Below are positions 1 through 8,024 of a stretch of 64,000 nt of DNA, in pieces; position 1 is the stretch's first letter; each line of letters begins with the position of its first letter. The stretch is from NCBI GenBank assembly GCA_014800685.1, contig JAAVFQ010000024.1:1-64000 (forward strand). Reading direction: 5' to 3'. This DNA is from Bacteroidales bacterium. Its GTDB lineage: Bacteria > Bacteroidota > Bacteroidia > Bacteroidales > Muribaculaceae. The notes below the pieces were generated by a model. That model worked only from the letters and a program-made list of their open reading frames with translations, was not told the DNA's origin and did no database searches. The position numbers and the translations under genes are program-made.

Positions 1-2
1 AT

Positions 3-116
3 CATGGCGTAGAATATTATGAGGCAGTGATTGCTGATGGAATATCAAATATGATAGAATTTGATGAATGGGTTACTGACCACAGAAAGAAACCAATGTA
101 TTACTGGATTCCCTAA
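3..116 (+). CDS. 3' end of an unrecognised gene (partial)
   Basis: An open frame enters from the left edge and runs 37 codons to a TAA at 114-116. The visible C-terminus is acidic and aromatic (EYYEAVIADG ... MYYWIP). I do not recognise the family. Its position inside the AT-rich accessory tail that ends at the ssrA-like site (1704-1720) suggests it is cargo of the integrated element. No start codon is in view, so length and function are unknown. The frame is the only long open one at this edge. Confidence 0.5.
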   Translation, partial: HGVEYYEAVIADGISNMIEFDEWVTDHRKKPMYYWIP

Positions 117-180
117 AAATGATACCGTTCAGTCCCGGAAAGGCTTATCTCAGTCTCGACGCGTGGACTGCTGACAAACG

Positions 181-434
181 GAGAGTGGCGCAACGACTCT
201 GAAAAGAATAAGGATGGAGAGATAGTTAAGAACACGGAGTGACTGTATGGCATAGGCAGGTACAGCGAACCCTGCGAGCATCCTGCAAAGGCCGTAAGTC
301 ACTCGGTGTTTAGCCCTCCCTTAAACTATGATAATGCGGTCTGTGATAGTGTAGCCTGCGGAATGTCGGTGACGAGATTGGCCTTATTCGTAGTGTTCGC
401 CTGCTACAACAATGCCTTAGCCGTTGCGCCTCTC
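181..434 (+). ncRNA. Candidate structured RNA, unknown class
   Basis: The stretch from 117 to 532 has no convincing coding frame but folds well by eye. The bases at 181-184 and 187-195 can pair with 422-434 (13 bp with a 2-nt bulge), closing the whole domain. Inside, 237-244 plus 246-251 pairs with 291-304 (14 bp including one wobble, one bulge), and 351-363 pairs with 396-407. GCAGG at 256-260 can pair with either of two CCTGC copies (271-275, 282-286). An alternative local hairpin is 182-186/196-200. It does not match tmRNA, RNase P, SRP RNA or group II intron landmarks that I know. Strand is assumed from the flanking genes. It could also be a decayed remnant. Confidence 0.35.
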
Positions 435-532
435 GGAGTTTTATTGGTAATAAATTGCTAACTTTACAACCATAATTTTAAGTTAAGTAAGACGCTGAAA
501 TAATCGATATATTTGATTGAGATTTAACCACT

Positions 533-809
533 ATGAAAAGAAGTAGCATTATCGAAGCTCGGCGGGCTAAAGTTTCGCCTGAAGTCCGTAGAAGCGTCAA
601 CCTGTCATTCCTTAATTGTGGATAGAATACACGCCATATTGAAAGAACACGGTCTTAAACAAAAGGACCTTGCCAATATGCTTGGTAAGAAGGAGTCTGA
701 AATCAGTAAATGGATGAGAGGTACTCATAACTTTACTATTGATACGATATCATCAATAGAAAACGTGCTGAGGCAGGCTATTCTTCAGATTGCAGAAATG
801 AATAGATGA
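533..809 (+). pseudogene. XRE-family HTH regulator, interrupted by a +1 frameshift
   Basis: An ATG at 533 opens a frame reading MKRSSIIEARR...VNLSFL and stops at TAG 623-625. A second frame, open from about 609, continues in register with the same family (IVDRIHAILKEHG...) and contains a clear helix-turn-helix (QKDLANMLGKKESEISKW) before stopping at 809. Removing one base near 608-615 would join the two into an uninterrupted protein of about 91 aa of the kind common in Bacteroidales. I therefore read this as one gene with a one-base insertion. The second part could still be made from the GTG at 618 (63 aa). A programmed frameshift is possible but no slippery motif is evident. Neighbouring XRE genes follow on the same strand. 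Confidence 0.65.
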
Positions 810-836
810 GGTTTTAATACCCGTAATTGGATTGTT

Positions 837-933
837 ATACCCGCAGGGTATTAAGTTGAATTGATTTCAATATTTTATACCCTTTAAGGTCTAAATTGGA
901 ATATTTTTATTATTTTTGCACCCTAAAAGGTAT
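837..933 (+). promoter_or_regulatory. Repeated operator-like inverted repeats and -7 box before the HipB-like gene
   Basis: Three imperfect copies of ATACCC-N-GGT(AT) precede the next gene: 837-851 (ATACCC, 3-nt spacer, GGGTAT, perfect arms), 877-892 (ATACCCTTTAAGGT) and 919-933 (CACCCTAAAAGGTAT). The third overlaps a Bacteroidota -7 element TATTTTTG at 911-918. The layout fits autorepression by the HTH protein encoded downstream; this is inferred from position and symmetry. Confidence 0.5.
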
Positions 934-936
934 AAT

Positions 937-1143
937 ATGACTAATTTGGCGAAATATATAAAGGCTAAGCGCAAGGAATTTGGGCTTACACAGGTAGATC
1001 TATCTCAGAAATCCGGGGTAGGACTTCGCTTTGTGCGAGAAATGGAACAAGGAAAAGAAACCCTCCGGCTGGATAAAGTCAACCAGGTTCTTGCTCTATT
1101 TGGAGCTGAAATGGCTCCAATGAAACTTTCTGAAATTCAATAA
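937..1143 (+). CDS. HipB-like XRE antitoxin-type regulator, 68 aa
   Basis: The protein is a compact single helix-turn-helix domain: AKYIKAKRKEFGLTQ, then DLSQKSGVGLRFVREMEQGK, then LDKVNQVLALFGAEM. This order and the GVGLRFVREMEQG segment are typical of HipB-type antitoxins that bind DNA and a HipA kinase. The frame extends upstream to a TTG at 916, but the ATG at 937 is preferred because the -7 box and the third operator-like repeat occupy 911-933. No HipA-like frame follows; the next gene is another HTH protein. It may be an orphan remnant of a hipBA pair or a free-standing repressor. Confidence 0.7.
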   Translation: MTNLAKYIKAKRKEFGLTQVDLSQKSGVGLRFVREMEQGKETLRLDKVNQVLALFGAEMAPMKLSEIQ

Positions 1144-1195
1144 AGTTACGTTTTAATGATTATCTTAAAGAGATCAGATAAGAAAGGAGGCAGAA

Positions 1196-1513
1196 ATGAG
1201 GACACGAGAAGATACTATATCTAAGTTGAATGCAAATTCAAGCGACACCCCTTCGAAGTGGAGGGAGAAGGCAGAGTGGCGTAATGCAAATAAGTCGTGG
1301 CTTAGATACTCACAGCGAATCGCTATGATGATGCTTGACAAAATGGAGGAGCTTGGATTAACGCAGAAATCCTTGGCTGAACGTATGGGTTGTTCTCAGC
1401 AATATGTTTCGAGAGTTTTGAAAGGAACTGAGAACCTTTCCATTGAAACCATTTCTAAAATTGAGTCAGCTCTTGAACTTGAAATTCTTGAGCCAGCATT
1501 TGCTACTCGCTGA
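1196..1513 (+). CDS. XRE-family HTH transcriptional regulator, 105 aa
   Basis: The protein has an N-terminal helical extension (about residues 1-45, with KWREKAEWR) and a C-terminal XRE HTH domain (about 46-100: EELGLTQKSLAERMGC, then SQQYVSRVLKGTENLSIETISKIE). The upstream AGAAAGGAGG just before the ATG at 1196 resembles a Shine-Dalgarno sequence, unusual in this genome, where leaders are A-rich. It lies 52 bp after the HipB-like gene, so the two may be cotranscribed. Many proteins with this layout are antitoxins of RelE/HigB toxins, but no toxin frame is visible beside it. Function beyond DNA binding is unknown. Confidence 0.7.
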   Translation: MRTREDTISKLNANSSDTPSKWREKAEWRNANKSWLRYSQRIAMMMLDKMEELGLTQKSLAERMGCSQQYVSRVLKGTENLSIETISKIESALELEILEPAFATR

Positions 1514-1703
1514 ATAAACTATACAGAAATTCAATCTTGTAATAATTAACACTTGACCGAGAAATAGTTAAAATGAACCCTCGGACTGGTGAGGCTCATG
1601 AAAATTTTGTAATTTTTCACTACGATACCTTACCAACTCGTTACTCAAGAAATTAAACATTCTTTATCTGAGTGAGACTGAGATATTTGGAGCATTAAAA
1701 ACA
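1514..1703. other. AT-rich intergenic stretch at the end of the accessory segment
   Basis: I see no gene, promoter or strong hairpin here. The composition remains AT-rich like the HTH genes to the left and unlike the more GC-rich genes after 1.8 kb. Confidence 0.5.
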
Positions 1704-1720
1704 AATCCCTCCAGCTCCAC
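1704..1720 (+). repeat. Attachment-site-like copy of the ssrA (tmRNA) 3' end
   Basis: The sequence AATCCCTCCAGCTCCAC matches the conserved 3' end of bacterial tmRNA genes (T-loop side plus acceptor strand, normally followed by CA). The 5' partner of the T-stem (GAGGGTTC) is absent, so this is a fragment and not a tmRNA. Such fragments are left at the distal end when an island or prophage integrates in ssrA. The change from AT-rich to GC-richer sequence at this point agrees. The intact ssrA and any integrase would lie left of the window. Confidence 0.65.
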
Positions 1721-1765
1721 TTGGCGGCCAAGGAAAAGTTCCGGACCAAACAAGATATAATTAAG

Positions 1766-1803
1766 AAAAAACCGCTGACTATCTATTAGTTCTGCGGTTT
1801 TTC
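1766..1803 (+). terminator. Intrinsic terminator, probably originally of ssrA
   Basis: AAAACCGC at 1768-1775 pairs with GCGGTTTT at 1794-1801 and is followed by a short T run. It lies 46 bp after the ssrA-like end, the usual place for a tmRNA terminator, which supports the attachment-site reading. Confidence 0.55.
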
Positions 1804-1860
1804 ATATCTGAAAATGCCGGGGCATTGCAGGCGGCTCAATTTTCCGATTCCTTCGAGAGA

Positions 1861-2412
1861 CTACTTTTCAGGGCGAGGCGGAATAGTCTTTATCAATCTG
1901 GCAGGATTGCCGGCCACTATGGTATCAGCAGCCACATCTTTTGTGACTACGCTTGCCGCCCCCACGACGGCGTTGTCGCCGATGGTCACGCCCGGAAGGA
2001 CAGTGGCTCCGGCGCCGATCCACACGTTGCGCCCTATTGTCACCGGGCGGCAGGTAATGACCTGACGCTCATAGAGGTCATGGTTATTAGAGATGAGCTG
2101 CACATTGGCTGCTATCATCGTGTCGTCCCCAATGGTTATGCCGCCGGCCGACATCATCAGGCAGCCGGGCATCACCACTACATTCCGCCCTATCTTTACT
2201 TCATGAGGACGAATGGCGGTCAGCGGTGTCTCCACACGGCTACCCTCTCCCATGTCGGGAAAGATCCGGTGAAGGATTTCGGCATACTCCTCGGTGCCGG
2301 GGAGCGTATGATTAAGCCGGAATATGAGTTGAGCGTGCTGTGACGCCAGAGCGAGTTCTTCGGGAGTCTGGCGGCTTACGTCTATTCTTATTTCTTCCAT
2401 AAATCTGTGCAT
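1861..2412 (-). CDS. Left-handed beta-helix acyltransferase (maltose O-acetyltransferase-like), 183 aa
   Basis: The C-terminal two thirds are hexapeptide repeats (for example [40 protein letters not shown]), which form a left-handed beta-helix, followed by the usual [10 protein letters not shown] end. The NNHD segment carries the conserved histidine of the sugar O-acetyltransferase family. The N-terminal part is shorter than in Maa or LacA and lacks a clear full Mac domain, so the acceptor sugar is uncertain. An alternative start is four residues in (MEEIRID). It is transcribed away from the transporter at 2591, with a short palindromic repeat (2421-2477) between them. Confidence 0.8.
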   Translation of the reverse strand: MHRFMEEIRIDVSRQTPEELALASQHAQLIFRLNHTLPGTEEYAEILHRIFPDMGEGSRVETPLTAIRPHEVKIGRNVVVMPGCLMMSAGGITIGDDTMIAANVQLISNNHDLYERQVITCRPVTIGRNVWIGAGATVLPGVTIGDNAVVGAASVVTKDVAADTIVAGNPARLIKTIPPRPEK

Positions 2413-2420
2413 TAGTTTTC

Positions 2421-2477
2421 TAAGTAAGTGAGAAAAATTAATCTCACACTTTTCGTTTAATTTTTCGGACTTACTTA
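2421..2477. repeat. Short palindromic copy of the TAAGTAAGT repeat family (57 bp)
   Basis: Left arm TAAGTAAGTGAGAAAAATTA is nearly the reverse complement of the right arm ending in CGGACTTACTTA, with about 15 bases between. The ends match those of the 186-187-bp copies at 17639, 37147 and 47582, but the core is missing. It sits between two divergent genes. Confidence 0.8.
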
Positions 2478-2590
2478 TCTTATAACCACCCCAGGCACGA
2501 TTTGTTTCATCGGCTTCTTATGCTGCGAACAAAAAAAGATTCTTCTATGTTAAGCCAAAAAAGTAAATATTCAACCTCCACTAACACTAT

Positions 2591-4297
2591 ATGACTATAC
2601 TTGACTGGCTTGTGCAGACATTCCGTCAGAATCAGGAGATACCTATTTTCCTGACGCTTGGGATAGGCTTCTGGCTCGGCAATCTGAAGTTTAAATCTTT
2701 TTCACTCGGCCCGGTGACAGCGACTCTTATCATCGGCGTGCTCATCGGGCAGATGGACATTCAGATTTCACCTACCGTGAAATCGCTGGCATTCATGCTT
2801 TTTCTCTTTGCAATCGGATATAGCGTGGGGCCACAGTTTTTCCGCTCGCTCAAGGGCGAGGGGCTCAAGCAGATAATGTTTGCGCTCGTAGAGTGCGTGA
2901 TGTGCATTGGCGTTGTGGTGCTTGTCTGCCGGATTATGCATTTCGACAAGGGGGTGGCTGCGGGCCTCTATGCCGGGTCGCAAACCGTTTCGGCTGTGAT
3001 AGGAGTAGGCTCGGACACCATCAAGGCCTCCACGACAGATTCGGATGCCATTGACCGTATGATTCATATCATACCGGCCTGCTACGCCGTGACATACGTC
3101 TTCGGCACCATTGGCTCCGCATGGATTATCGCCAACCTCGGCCCCATACTTCTCGGTGGACTCAAGAAGGTCAAGGAGGAGACCCGCCGCCTGGAGGAGG
3201 AGATGGACGCCGGTGATTTCACTCCGGAAGAGGGGACCATCGTGGCCAATAGAGTCATCTCTTACCGCGCATTTCGCGCCGAGACCCCTTTCTTCGATAA
3301 GACCCGCACCATCAGCGAAATAGAGTCCTATCTTCGCAAGAAAAATATAAGAGAATTTGTGGTGAGAGTGCGCATTAACGGGGAAATCATGGACCCATCC
3401 CCTACTCTGCGCATCCATAAAGGGGACACAATAGTCCTCAGTGGGCGCCGCTCCACTATCGTAGGCAACACGGACTGGGTAGGCCCGGAGGTTATTGACC
3501 ACGAGCTGCTCACTTTTAGCTCAGAGAATCTTGCGGTCACCGTCTCCCGCTCCGGCGCCAACGGAATGACCATTGGGGCGCTCCGGGCAAAATCATACAT
3601 GCATGGCGTGATGATAAGCAAAGTGCTGCGCAACGATATTCCACTCCCCGTGAGCCGCTCGCTTCGGCTGGAGAGTGGCGACGTCCTGACGCTCGTCGGC
3701 CTCCCGGAAGAGGTGGCCAATGCTGTGCCTGAAATCGGATATAGCGACCGGGCCACTAAAGAGAGCGACATAGTTTTTATCGGCCTTGGCATCGCTATCG
3801 GCTGCCTCATCGGGGCCATAGTAGTCTACTGCAAGGGGATTCCGCTCTCGCTGAGCACCAGTGGAGGGGCTATCCTCGCCGGACTCGTGATGGGATGGCT
3901 CCGCTCCCGCAAACCTACGTTCGGACACATACCATCCTCCGTAGTCTGGTTTATGGACAATGCCGGTCTCAATCTCTTTATTGCCGTAGTGGGCATAGCC
4001 GCCGGCCCCTCATTCATCACAGGCCTGCAGGAGGTGGGCGTCTCTATTTTCTTCTTAGGGATTCTTTGCACCTTTCTTCCTCTTTTTATCAGCATTTACA
4101 TCGGCAACAAGCTCTTCCGCTTCCCGGCTGCCATCACTCTGGGATGCGTAGCCGGAAGCCGGAATGCGGTCGCGGCCCTCGGCGCCATTCAGGACAGCCT
4201 CGACAGCACTCTGCCGATGATGGGATATACAGTGACCTACGCTGTAGGGAGCGTCTCAATGATTATCGGAGGACTCATCACCACCCTACTTGTATAA
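2591..4297 (+). CDS. Aspartate:alanine exchanger family (AspT/YidE/YbjL-type) transporter, 568 aa
   Basis: This is a membrane transporter of the AAE family. About six membrane segments fill residues 10-195, two RCK_C/TrkA_C regulatory domains lie at about 215-390 (each with a GDTIVLSGR or GDVLTLVGLP strand-turn), and about five further segments fill 395-568. The two halves each carry the family repeat (SQTVSAVIGVGSD in the first, AGSRNAVAALGAIQDS in the second). Known members exchange amino acids or have unknown substrates, so the substrate cannot be assigned. Length is normal for the family. The AlkD-like gene follows 27 bp downstream on the same strand and is probably cotranscribed. Confidence 0.85.
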   Translation: MTILDWLVQTFRQNQEIPIFLTLGIGFWLGNLKFKSFSLGPVTATLIIGVLIGQMDIQISPTVKSLAFMLFLFAIGYSVGPQFFRSLKGEGLKQIMFALVECVMCIGVVVLVCRIMHFDKGVAAGLYAGSQTVSAVIGVGSDTIKASTTDSDAIDRMIHIIPACYAVTYVFGTIGSAWIIANLGPILLGGLKKVKEETRRLEEEMDAGDFTPEEGTIVANRVISYRAFRAETPFFDKTRTISEIESYLRKKNIREFVVRVRINGEIMDPSPTLRIHKGDTIVLSGRRSTIVGNTDWVGPEVIDHELLTFSSENLAVTVSRSGANGMTIGALRAKSYMHGVMISKVLRNDIPLPVSRSLRLESGDVLTLVGLPEEVANAVPEIGYSDRATKESDIVFIGLGIAIGCLIGAIVVYCKGIPLSLSTSGGAILAGLVMGWLRSRKPTFGHIPSSVVWFMDNAGLNLFIAVVGIAAGPSFITGLQEVGVSIFFLGILCTFLPLFISIYIGNKLFRFPAAITLGCVAGSRNAVAALGAIQDSLDSTLPMMGYTVTYAVGSVSMIIGGLITTLLV

Positions 4298-4314
4298 AAG
4301 TAAACACACTCTAA
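4296..4314 (+). repeat. Leader motif AAAAGTAAACACACTCTAA
   Basis: This 19-mer overlaps the end of the transporter gene and lies 9 bp before the start codon at 4324. The identical 19-mer occurs on the opposite strand at 9143-9161, just upstream of the gene starting at 9125, and a shorter version precedes panB (14781-14797). Confidence 0.7.
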
Positions 4315-4323
4315 AACTTCCCT

Positions 4324-4986
4324 ATGATGAGAAAATTTTCCGACCTAAAGGCTCTTTTTGAGGCCTCCGCCTCGCCGGAACGCGCCCTGTCCATGTCGGC
4401 ATATATGCGAAACAAATTCCCCTTCTACGGGATTCCTGCGCCGCAACGCCGGCTGCTTTGCAAGCCTCTTCTTCAGGCTGAGAAGAGAGCCGGGGTCATC
4501 GACGCCGATTTTCTTGCGCGATGCTGGGCAGATGAGCACCGCGAATTTCAATATCTCGTCATAGAATATCTCGTGGCCATGCGCCGTTTTCTCCGCCCTG
4601 AGCATCTTTCTATGCTTGAGACTTTTGCCCGCTCCAAGCAATGGTGGGACAGCATCGACGGGCTGCACGGCATTTTCGGCTATCTCGGCCTTAACTATCC
4701 CGAAGTTGCCTCTCTGATGCTCAAATGGTCGGAAGATGAAGACTTCTGGATAAGACGCATAGCCATTGACCACCAGATAGGCAGAAAAGAGCTCACCGAC
4801 ACCCGCCTGCTGGAAAGAATACTGATAGCCAATTTCGGCAGCCGGGAGTTTTTCATCAATAAAGCCATCGGCTGGAGTCTGCGCAACTATTCGCGCACCG
4901 ATGCCGACTGGGTGCGGACTTTCATAGAGAAGCATGGCGAGAGGATGAGCCGTCTCAGCCTCCGCGAGGCTTCAAAATATCTCTGA
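4324..4986 (+). CDS. DNA alkylation repair protein, AlkD-like, 220 aa
   Basis: The protein is all-helical and matches the AlkD/AlkC HEAT-repeat DNA glycosylase family, which removes positively charged N3- and N7-alkylpurines. The family signature region is KQWWDSIDGLHG (about residues 105-115), where AlkD proteins carry the catalytic aspartate and stacking tryptophans, followed by DFWIRRIAIDHQIG and NKAIGWSLRNYSR. Length agrees with the family (220-240 aa). The ATG at 4324 has a second Met at codon 2; either could be used. It follows the transporter closely. Confidence 0.9.
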   Translation: MMRKFSDLKALFEASASPERALSMSAYMRNKFPFYGIPAPQRRLLCKPLLQAEKRAGVIDADFLARCWADEHREFQYLVIEYLVAMRRFLRPEHLSMLETFARSKQWWDSIDGLHGIFGYLGLNYPEVASLMLKWSEDEDFWIRRIAIDHQIGRKELTDTRLLERILIANFGSREFFINKAIGWSLRNYSRTDADWVRTFIEKHGERMSRLSLREASKYL

Positions 4987-5055
4987 CTCGTAAAGCCGTC
5001 GCGCCGCATATCCACATTTACCGGCCATCGCTGTGGTCATCTCACTTTTTTTTAT

Positions 5056-5063
5056 TATTTTTG
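5056..5063 (+). promoter_or_regulatory. -7 element of the valS promoter
   Basis: TATTTTTG matches the Bacteroidota -7 consensus TAnnTTTG. No clear TTTG lies 19-21 bp upstream. A start around 5070 would give a leader of about 57 nt that contains the repeat-family half element at 5086-5120. Confidence 0.5.
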
Positions 5064-5085
5064 CATCCTAAAAACTTTAATTAAC

Positions 5086-5120
5086 CTCACACTTTTCGGT
5101 TAATTTTTATAACTTACTAA
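5086..5120 (+). repeat. Solo right end of the TAAGTAAGT repeat family in the valS leader
   Basis: The stretch begins CTCACACTTTTCGGTTAATT and ends ACTTACTAA, matching the right part of the copies at 2421-2477 (differing at few positions), 37147-37332 and 62581-62660. It ends 6 bp before the valS start codon. Confidence 0.7.
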
Positions 5121-5126
5121 ACATAT

Positions 5127-7793
5127 ATGTCGGAAGAAAAAAATACGCCTGACGCGCTCCTTGATGACAAGGAACTCGCCACTAAATATGAGCCCCACGC
5201 GGTAGAAAACCGCTGGTATGGCTACTGGATGGAGCATCGGTTATTCCATTCCGAGCCGGACGAACGCGAACCCTTCACCATCGTCATTCCGCCCCCTAAC
5301 GTGACCGGAGTGCTCCACATGGGCCACATGCTCAATAATACCATTCAGGACATCCTCGTGCGCCGGGCGCGCATGATGGGCAAGAATGCTCTCTGGGTGC
5401 CGGGCACCGACCATGCCGCTATCTCCACTGAGGCCAAAGTGGTGGCCAAACTCGCTGCGGAGGGGATCAGCAAGACTGACCTCAGCCGTGAGAAATTTCT
5501 GGAGCACGCATGGGACTGGACTCACAAATATGGCGGCATCATTCTCGAACAGCTCAAGAAGCTCGGCGCCTCCTGCGACTGGGAACGCACGGCTTTCACG
5601 ATGGATGAAATCCGCTCTAAGAGCGTGATTCGCGTCTTCGTAGACCTCTACCGCAAGGGGCTCGTCTATCGTGGCGTCCGCATGGTCAACTGGGATCCGC
5701 AGGCCCTCACTGCCCTCTCTGATGAAGAGGTGATCTACAAGGAGGAGCAGAGCAAGCTCTATCACCTGAGATATAAGGTGGAAGACGACCCCGAAGGCAG
5801 ATATATCGTGGTGGCCACCACCCGCCCGGAGACTATTCTGGGCGACACCGCCGTCTGCGTCAATCCCAACGACGAGCGCTACTCCTGGCTCCGCGGCAAG
5901 AGGGTTATAGTGCCGATGGTAGGCCGTTCGGTGCCCATCATCATGGATGAGTATGTGGAAATGGACTTCGGCACAGGCTGCCTTAAAGTGACTCCGGCGC
6001 ATGACGTCAATGACTACATGCTCGGCGACAAATATGGACTGGAGAGCATCGACATCTTTAATGACAACGGCACTATCTCGGAGCAGGGAGGCATGTATGT
6101 CGGCATGGATCGCTTTGATGTGCGCAAGCAGATAATGAAAGACCTTGCCGAGCGGGACCTCGTGGAGAAGACCGAAGACTACGTCAACAAAGTAGGGCAC
6201 TCGGAGCGCACAGATGCCGTAATCGAGCCTAAGCTCTCCATGCAGTGGTTTGTAAAGATGGAAAGCCTCGCACGCCCTGCCCTGGCCGGCGTGGAGGAGG
6301 ATGCTATCCGCTTCGTCCCCCCGAAATTCAAGAATCTCTACCGCCATTGGATGACCAATATCAAGGACTGGTGCATATCGCGTCAGCTCTGGTGGGGCCA
6401 CCGCATACCGGCCTGGTATCTTCCCGAAGGGGGCTTCGTGGTGGCCGAGACTGAAGAGGAGGCTCTGCGTCTGGCCATCGAGAAGAGCGGAGATGACTCG
6501 CTCACTGCCGCCGACCTTCGTCAGGATTCCGACTGCCTCGACACATGGTTCTCTTCCTGGCTTTGGCCTATCTCGCTTTTCAACGGCATTCTGGAGCCTG
6601 ACAATAAGGAAATCAACTATTACTACCCGACAGCCGACCTCGTGACGGCCCCCGACATCATCTTCTTCTGGGTGGCCCGCATGATAATGGCCGGATATGA
6701 GTTTACGGGCAAGAAGCCCTTCGGCAACGTATATTTCACCGGCATCGTGCGCGACAAGCTCGGCCGCAAGATGTCGAAGTCATTGGGCAACTCCCCCGAC
6801 CCCCTTGACCTGATAGACAAATATGGAGCCGACGGCGTCCGCATGGGTCTGATGCTTGGAGCTCCGGCCGGTCATGACATTATGTATGACGACTCTCTCT
6901 GCGAGCAGGGTCGCAATTTCTGCAATAAGATATGGAATGCGTTCCGCCTGGTGAAGGGCTGGAAAGTAGACGACTCTCTTGAGCAGCCCACTACGGCCGC
7001 TCTGGGGATAAAATGGTTTGAGGCTCAGCTCAACCGCACGCTGGCTGAGGTGGAAGACCTTATGGGCAAGTTCCGCATCTCGGAGGCTCTGATGGCTATC
7101 TACCGTCTCTTCTGGGATGAGTTCTCATCATGGTATCTCGAAGTGGTGAAGCCTCCTTACGGCTCTCCTATCGATGCGGTGACCTACGGCCGGACACTCG
7201 GATTTTTCGACACCCTTCTGCGACTGCTTCATCCCTTCATGCCCTTCATCACCGAAGAGCTATGGCAGCATCTGGCTCCGCGCGAGGATGGCGAGAGCAT
7301 CATGTATGCCCGCCTGCCCGAAGCCGGAGAGGTGGATGAGTGCCGCATAGCCGACTTCGAGCTTCTCAAGGAGATTGTGGCCGGAGTGCGCACGATACGC
7401 CTGAAGCGACAGATACCGAATAAGGTAGCTCTCCGACTCCAATTTACCGGAGAGCGCGATGGCTCCCTCGACTCCATTATCATAAAGATGGGCAATCTCG
7501 AAGGCATAGAGATGGTAGCGGAGAAGTCGCCCACCTCGGCCTCCTTCATCGCCGGCAGCAATGAGTATTCTGTTCCGCTGGAGGAGAATATAGACAAAGA
7601 TGAGGAGCGCGCCAAGCTGCTTGCCGAGCAGAAGCGTTTCGAAGGCTTTCTGGCCGGAGTGCGCAAGAAGCTCGCCAATGAGCGTTTCGTGGCTAACGCC
7701 CCGGAGGCTGTAGTGGCTCTTGAGCGCAAGAAGGAGTCTGACGCCTTGGCCAAACTCGCAGCCATAGAGGCTTCACTGGCAGCCCTCGGCTGA
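5127..7793 (+). CDS. valS: Valine--tRNA ligase, 888 aa
   Basis: This class I aminoacyl-tRNA synthetase charges tRNA-Val in the cytoplasm. The HIGH motif appears as HMGH at residues 64-67 within [14 protein letters not shown], and the KMSKS motif is exact at 548-552 ([14 protein letters not shown]). The editing (CP1) domain lies between, with [12 protein letters not shown] at about 230. The anticodon-binding domain follows, and the last about 70 residues form the C-terminal coiled coil typical of ValRS ([17 protein letters not shown]...). Full length for the family. It has its own -7 box (5056-5063) and a strong terminator (7814-7861), so it looks monocistronic. Confidence 0.98.
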   Translation: MSEEKNTPDALLDDKELATKYEPHAVENRWYGYWMEHRLFHSEPDEREPFTIVIPPPNVTGVLHMGHMLNNTIQDILVRRARMMGKNALWVPGTDHAAISTEAKVVAKLAAEGISKTDLSREKFLEHAWDWTHKYGGIILEQLKKLGASCDWERTAFTMDEIRSKSVIRVFVDLYRKGLVYRGVRMVNWDPQALTALSDEEVIYKEEQSKLYHLRYKVEDDPEGRYIVVATTRPETILGDTAVCVNPNDERYSWLRGKRVIVPMVGRSVPIIMDEYVEMDFGTGCLKVTPAHDVNDYMLGDKYGLESIDIFNDNGTISEQGGMYVGMDRFDVRKQIMKDLAERDLVEKTEDYVNKVGHSERTDAVIEPKLSMQWFVKMESLARPALAGVEEDAIRFVPPKFKNLYRHWMTNIKDWCISRQLWWGHRIPAWYLPEGGFVVAETEEEALRLAIEKSGDDSLTAADLRQDSDCLDTWFSSWLWPISLFNGILEPDNKEINYYYPTADLVTAPDIIFFWVARMIMAGYEFTGKKPFGNVYFTGIVRDKLGRKMSKSLGNSPDPLDLIDKYGADGVRMGLMLGAPAGHDIMYDDSLCEQGRNFCNKIWNAFRLVKGWKVDDSLEQPTTAALGIKWFEAQLNRTLAEVEDLMGKFRISEALMAIYRLFWDEFSSWYLEVVKPPYGSPIDAVTYGRTLGFFDTLLRLLHPFMPFITEELWQHLAPREDGESIMYARLPEAGEVDECRIADFELLKEIVAGVRTIRLKRQIPNKVALRLQFTGERDGSLDSIIIKMGNLEGIEMVAEKSPTSASFIAGSNEYSVPLEENIDKDEERAKLLAEQKRFEGFLAGVRKKLANERFVANAPEAVVALERKKESDALAKLAAIEASLAALG

Positions 7794-7813
7794 TTTCGAC
7801 CTTAACAAACAGC

Positions 7814-7861
7814 GAGGAGACTGTGTCGTAATTAATATTTACGGCTCAGCCTCCTCTTTTT
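7814..7861 (+). terminator. Intrinsic terminator after valS
   Basis: GAGGAG...CGTAA at 7814-7831 pairs with TTACG...CTCCTC at 7839-7856 and is followed by a run of five T. Confidence 0.8.
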
Positions 7862-7948
7862 ATGCACCCTTCTCCCCGCCTTTCTTCTTCCGCTGCCACT
7901 CAAGCGCTTTTTCTCTTGAGCGGGGGGACACAAAATCTTGCGCGGAGC

Positions 7949-7995
7949 GCATAGATGAGGGGCGCAACGGGAATGGTTGCGCCCCTCATGTATGC
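7949..7995 (-). terminator. Long hairpin 3' of the EEP gene
   Basis: ATGAGGGGCGCAAC (7955-7968) is the exact reverse complement of 7976-7989, extended outward by CGCATA/TATGCG with small mismatches. It lies 29 bp after the stop of the leftward gene at 8025. No T run follows on either strand, so it may act as a 3'-end stabiliser or weak terminator. Confidence 0.45.
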
Positions 7996-8024
7996 GAATC
8001 AGTGTCGTTAGACAGAGAGTTATT

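Noticed and set aside
120..240. Short frames ending the left-edge gene (for example the frame through 160-235)
   Set aside because: Each is short, lacks a family match, and overlaps the helices of the candidate structured RNA.
1560..1720. Complete tmRNA gene
   Set aside because: Only the terminal 17 bases match; the 5' half of the T-stem, the tag frame and the acceptor 5' strand are missing.
5241..6401. 386-codon minus-strand frame inside valS
   Set aside because: It is entirely antisense to an intact valine--tRNA ligase.
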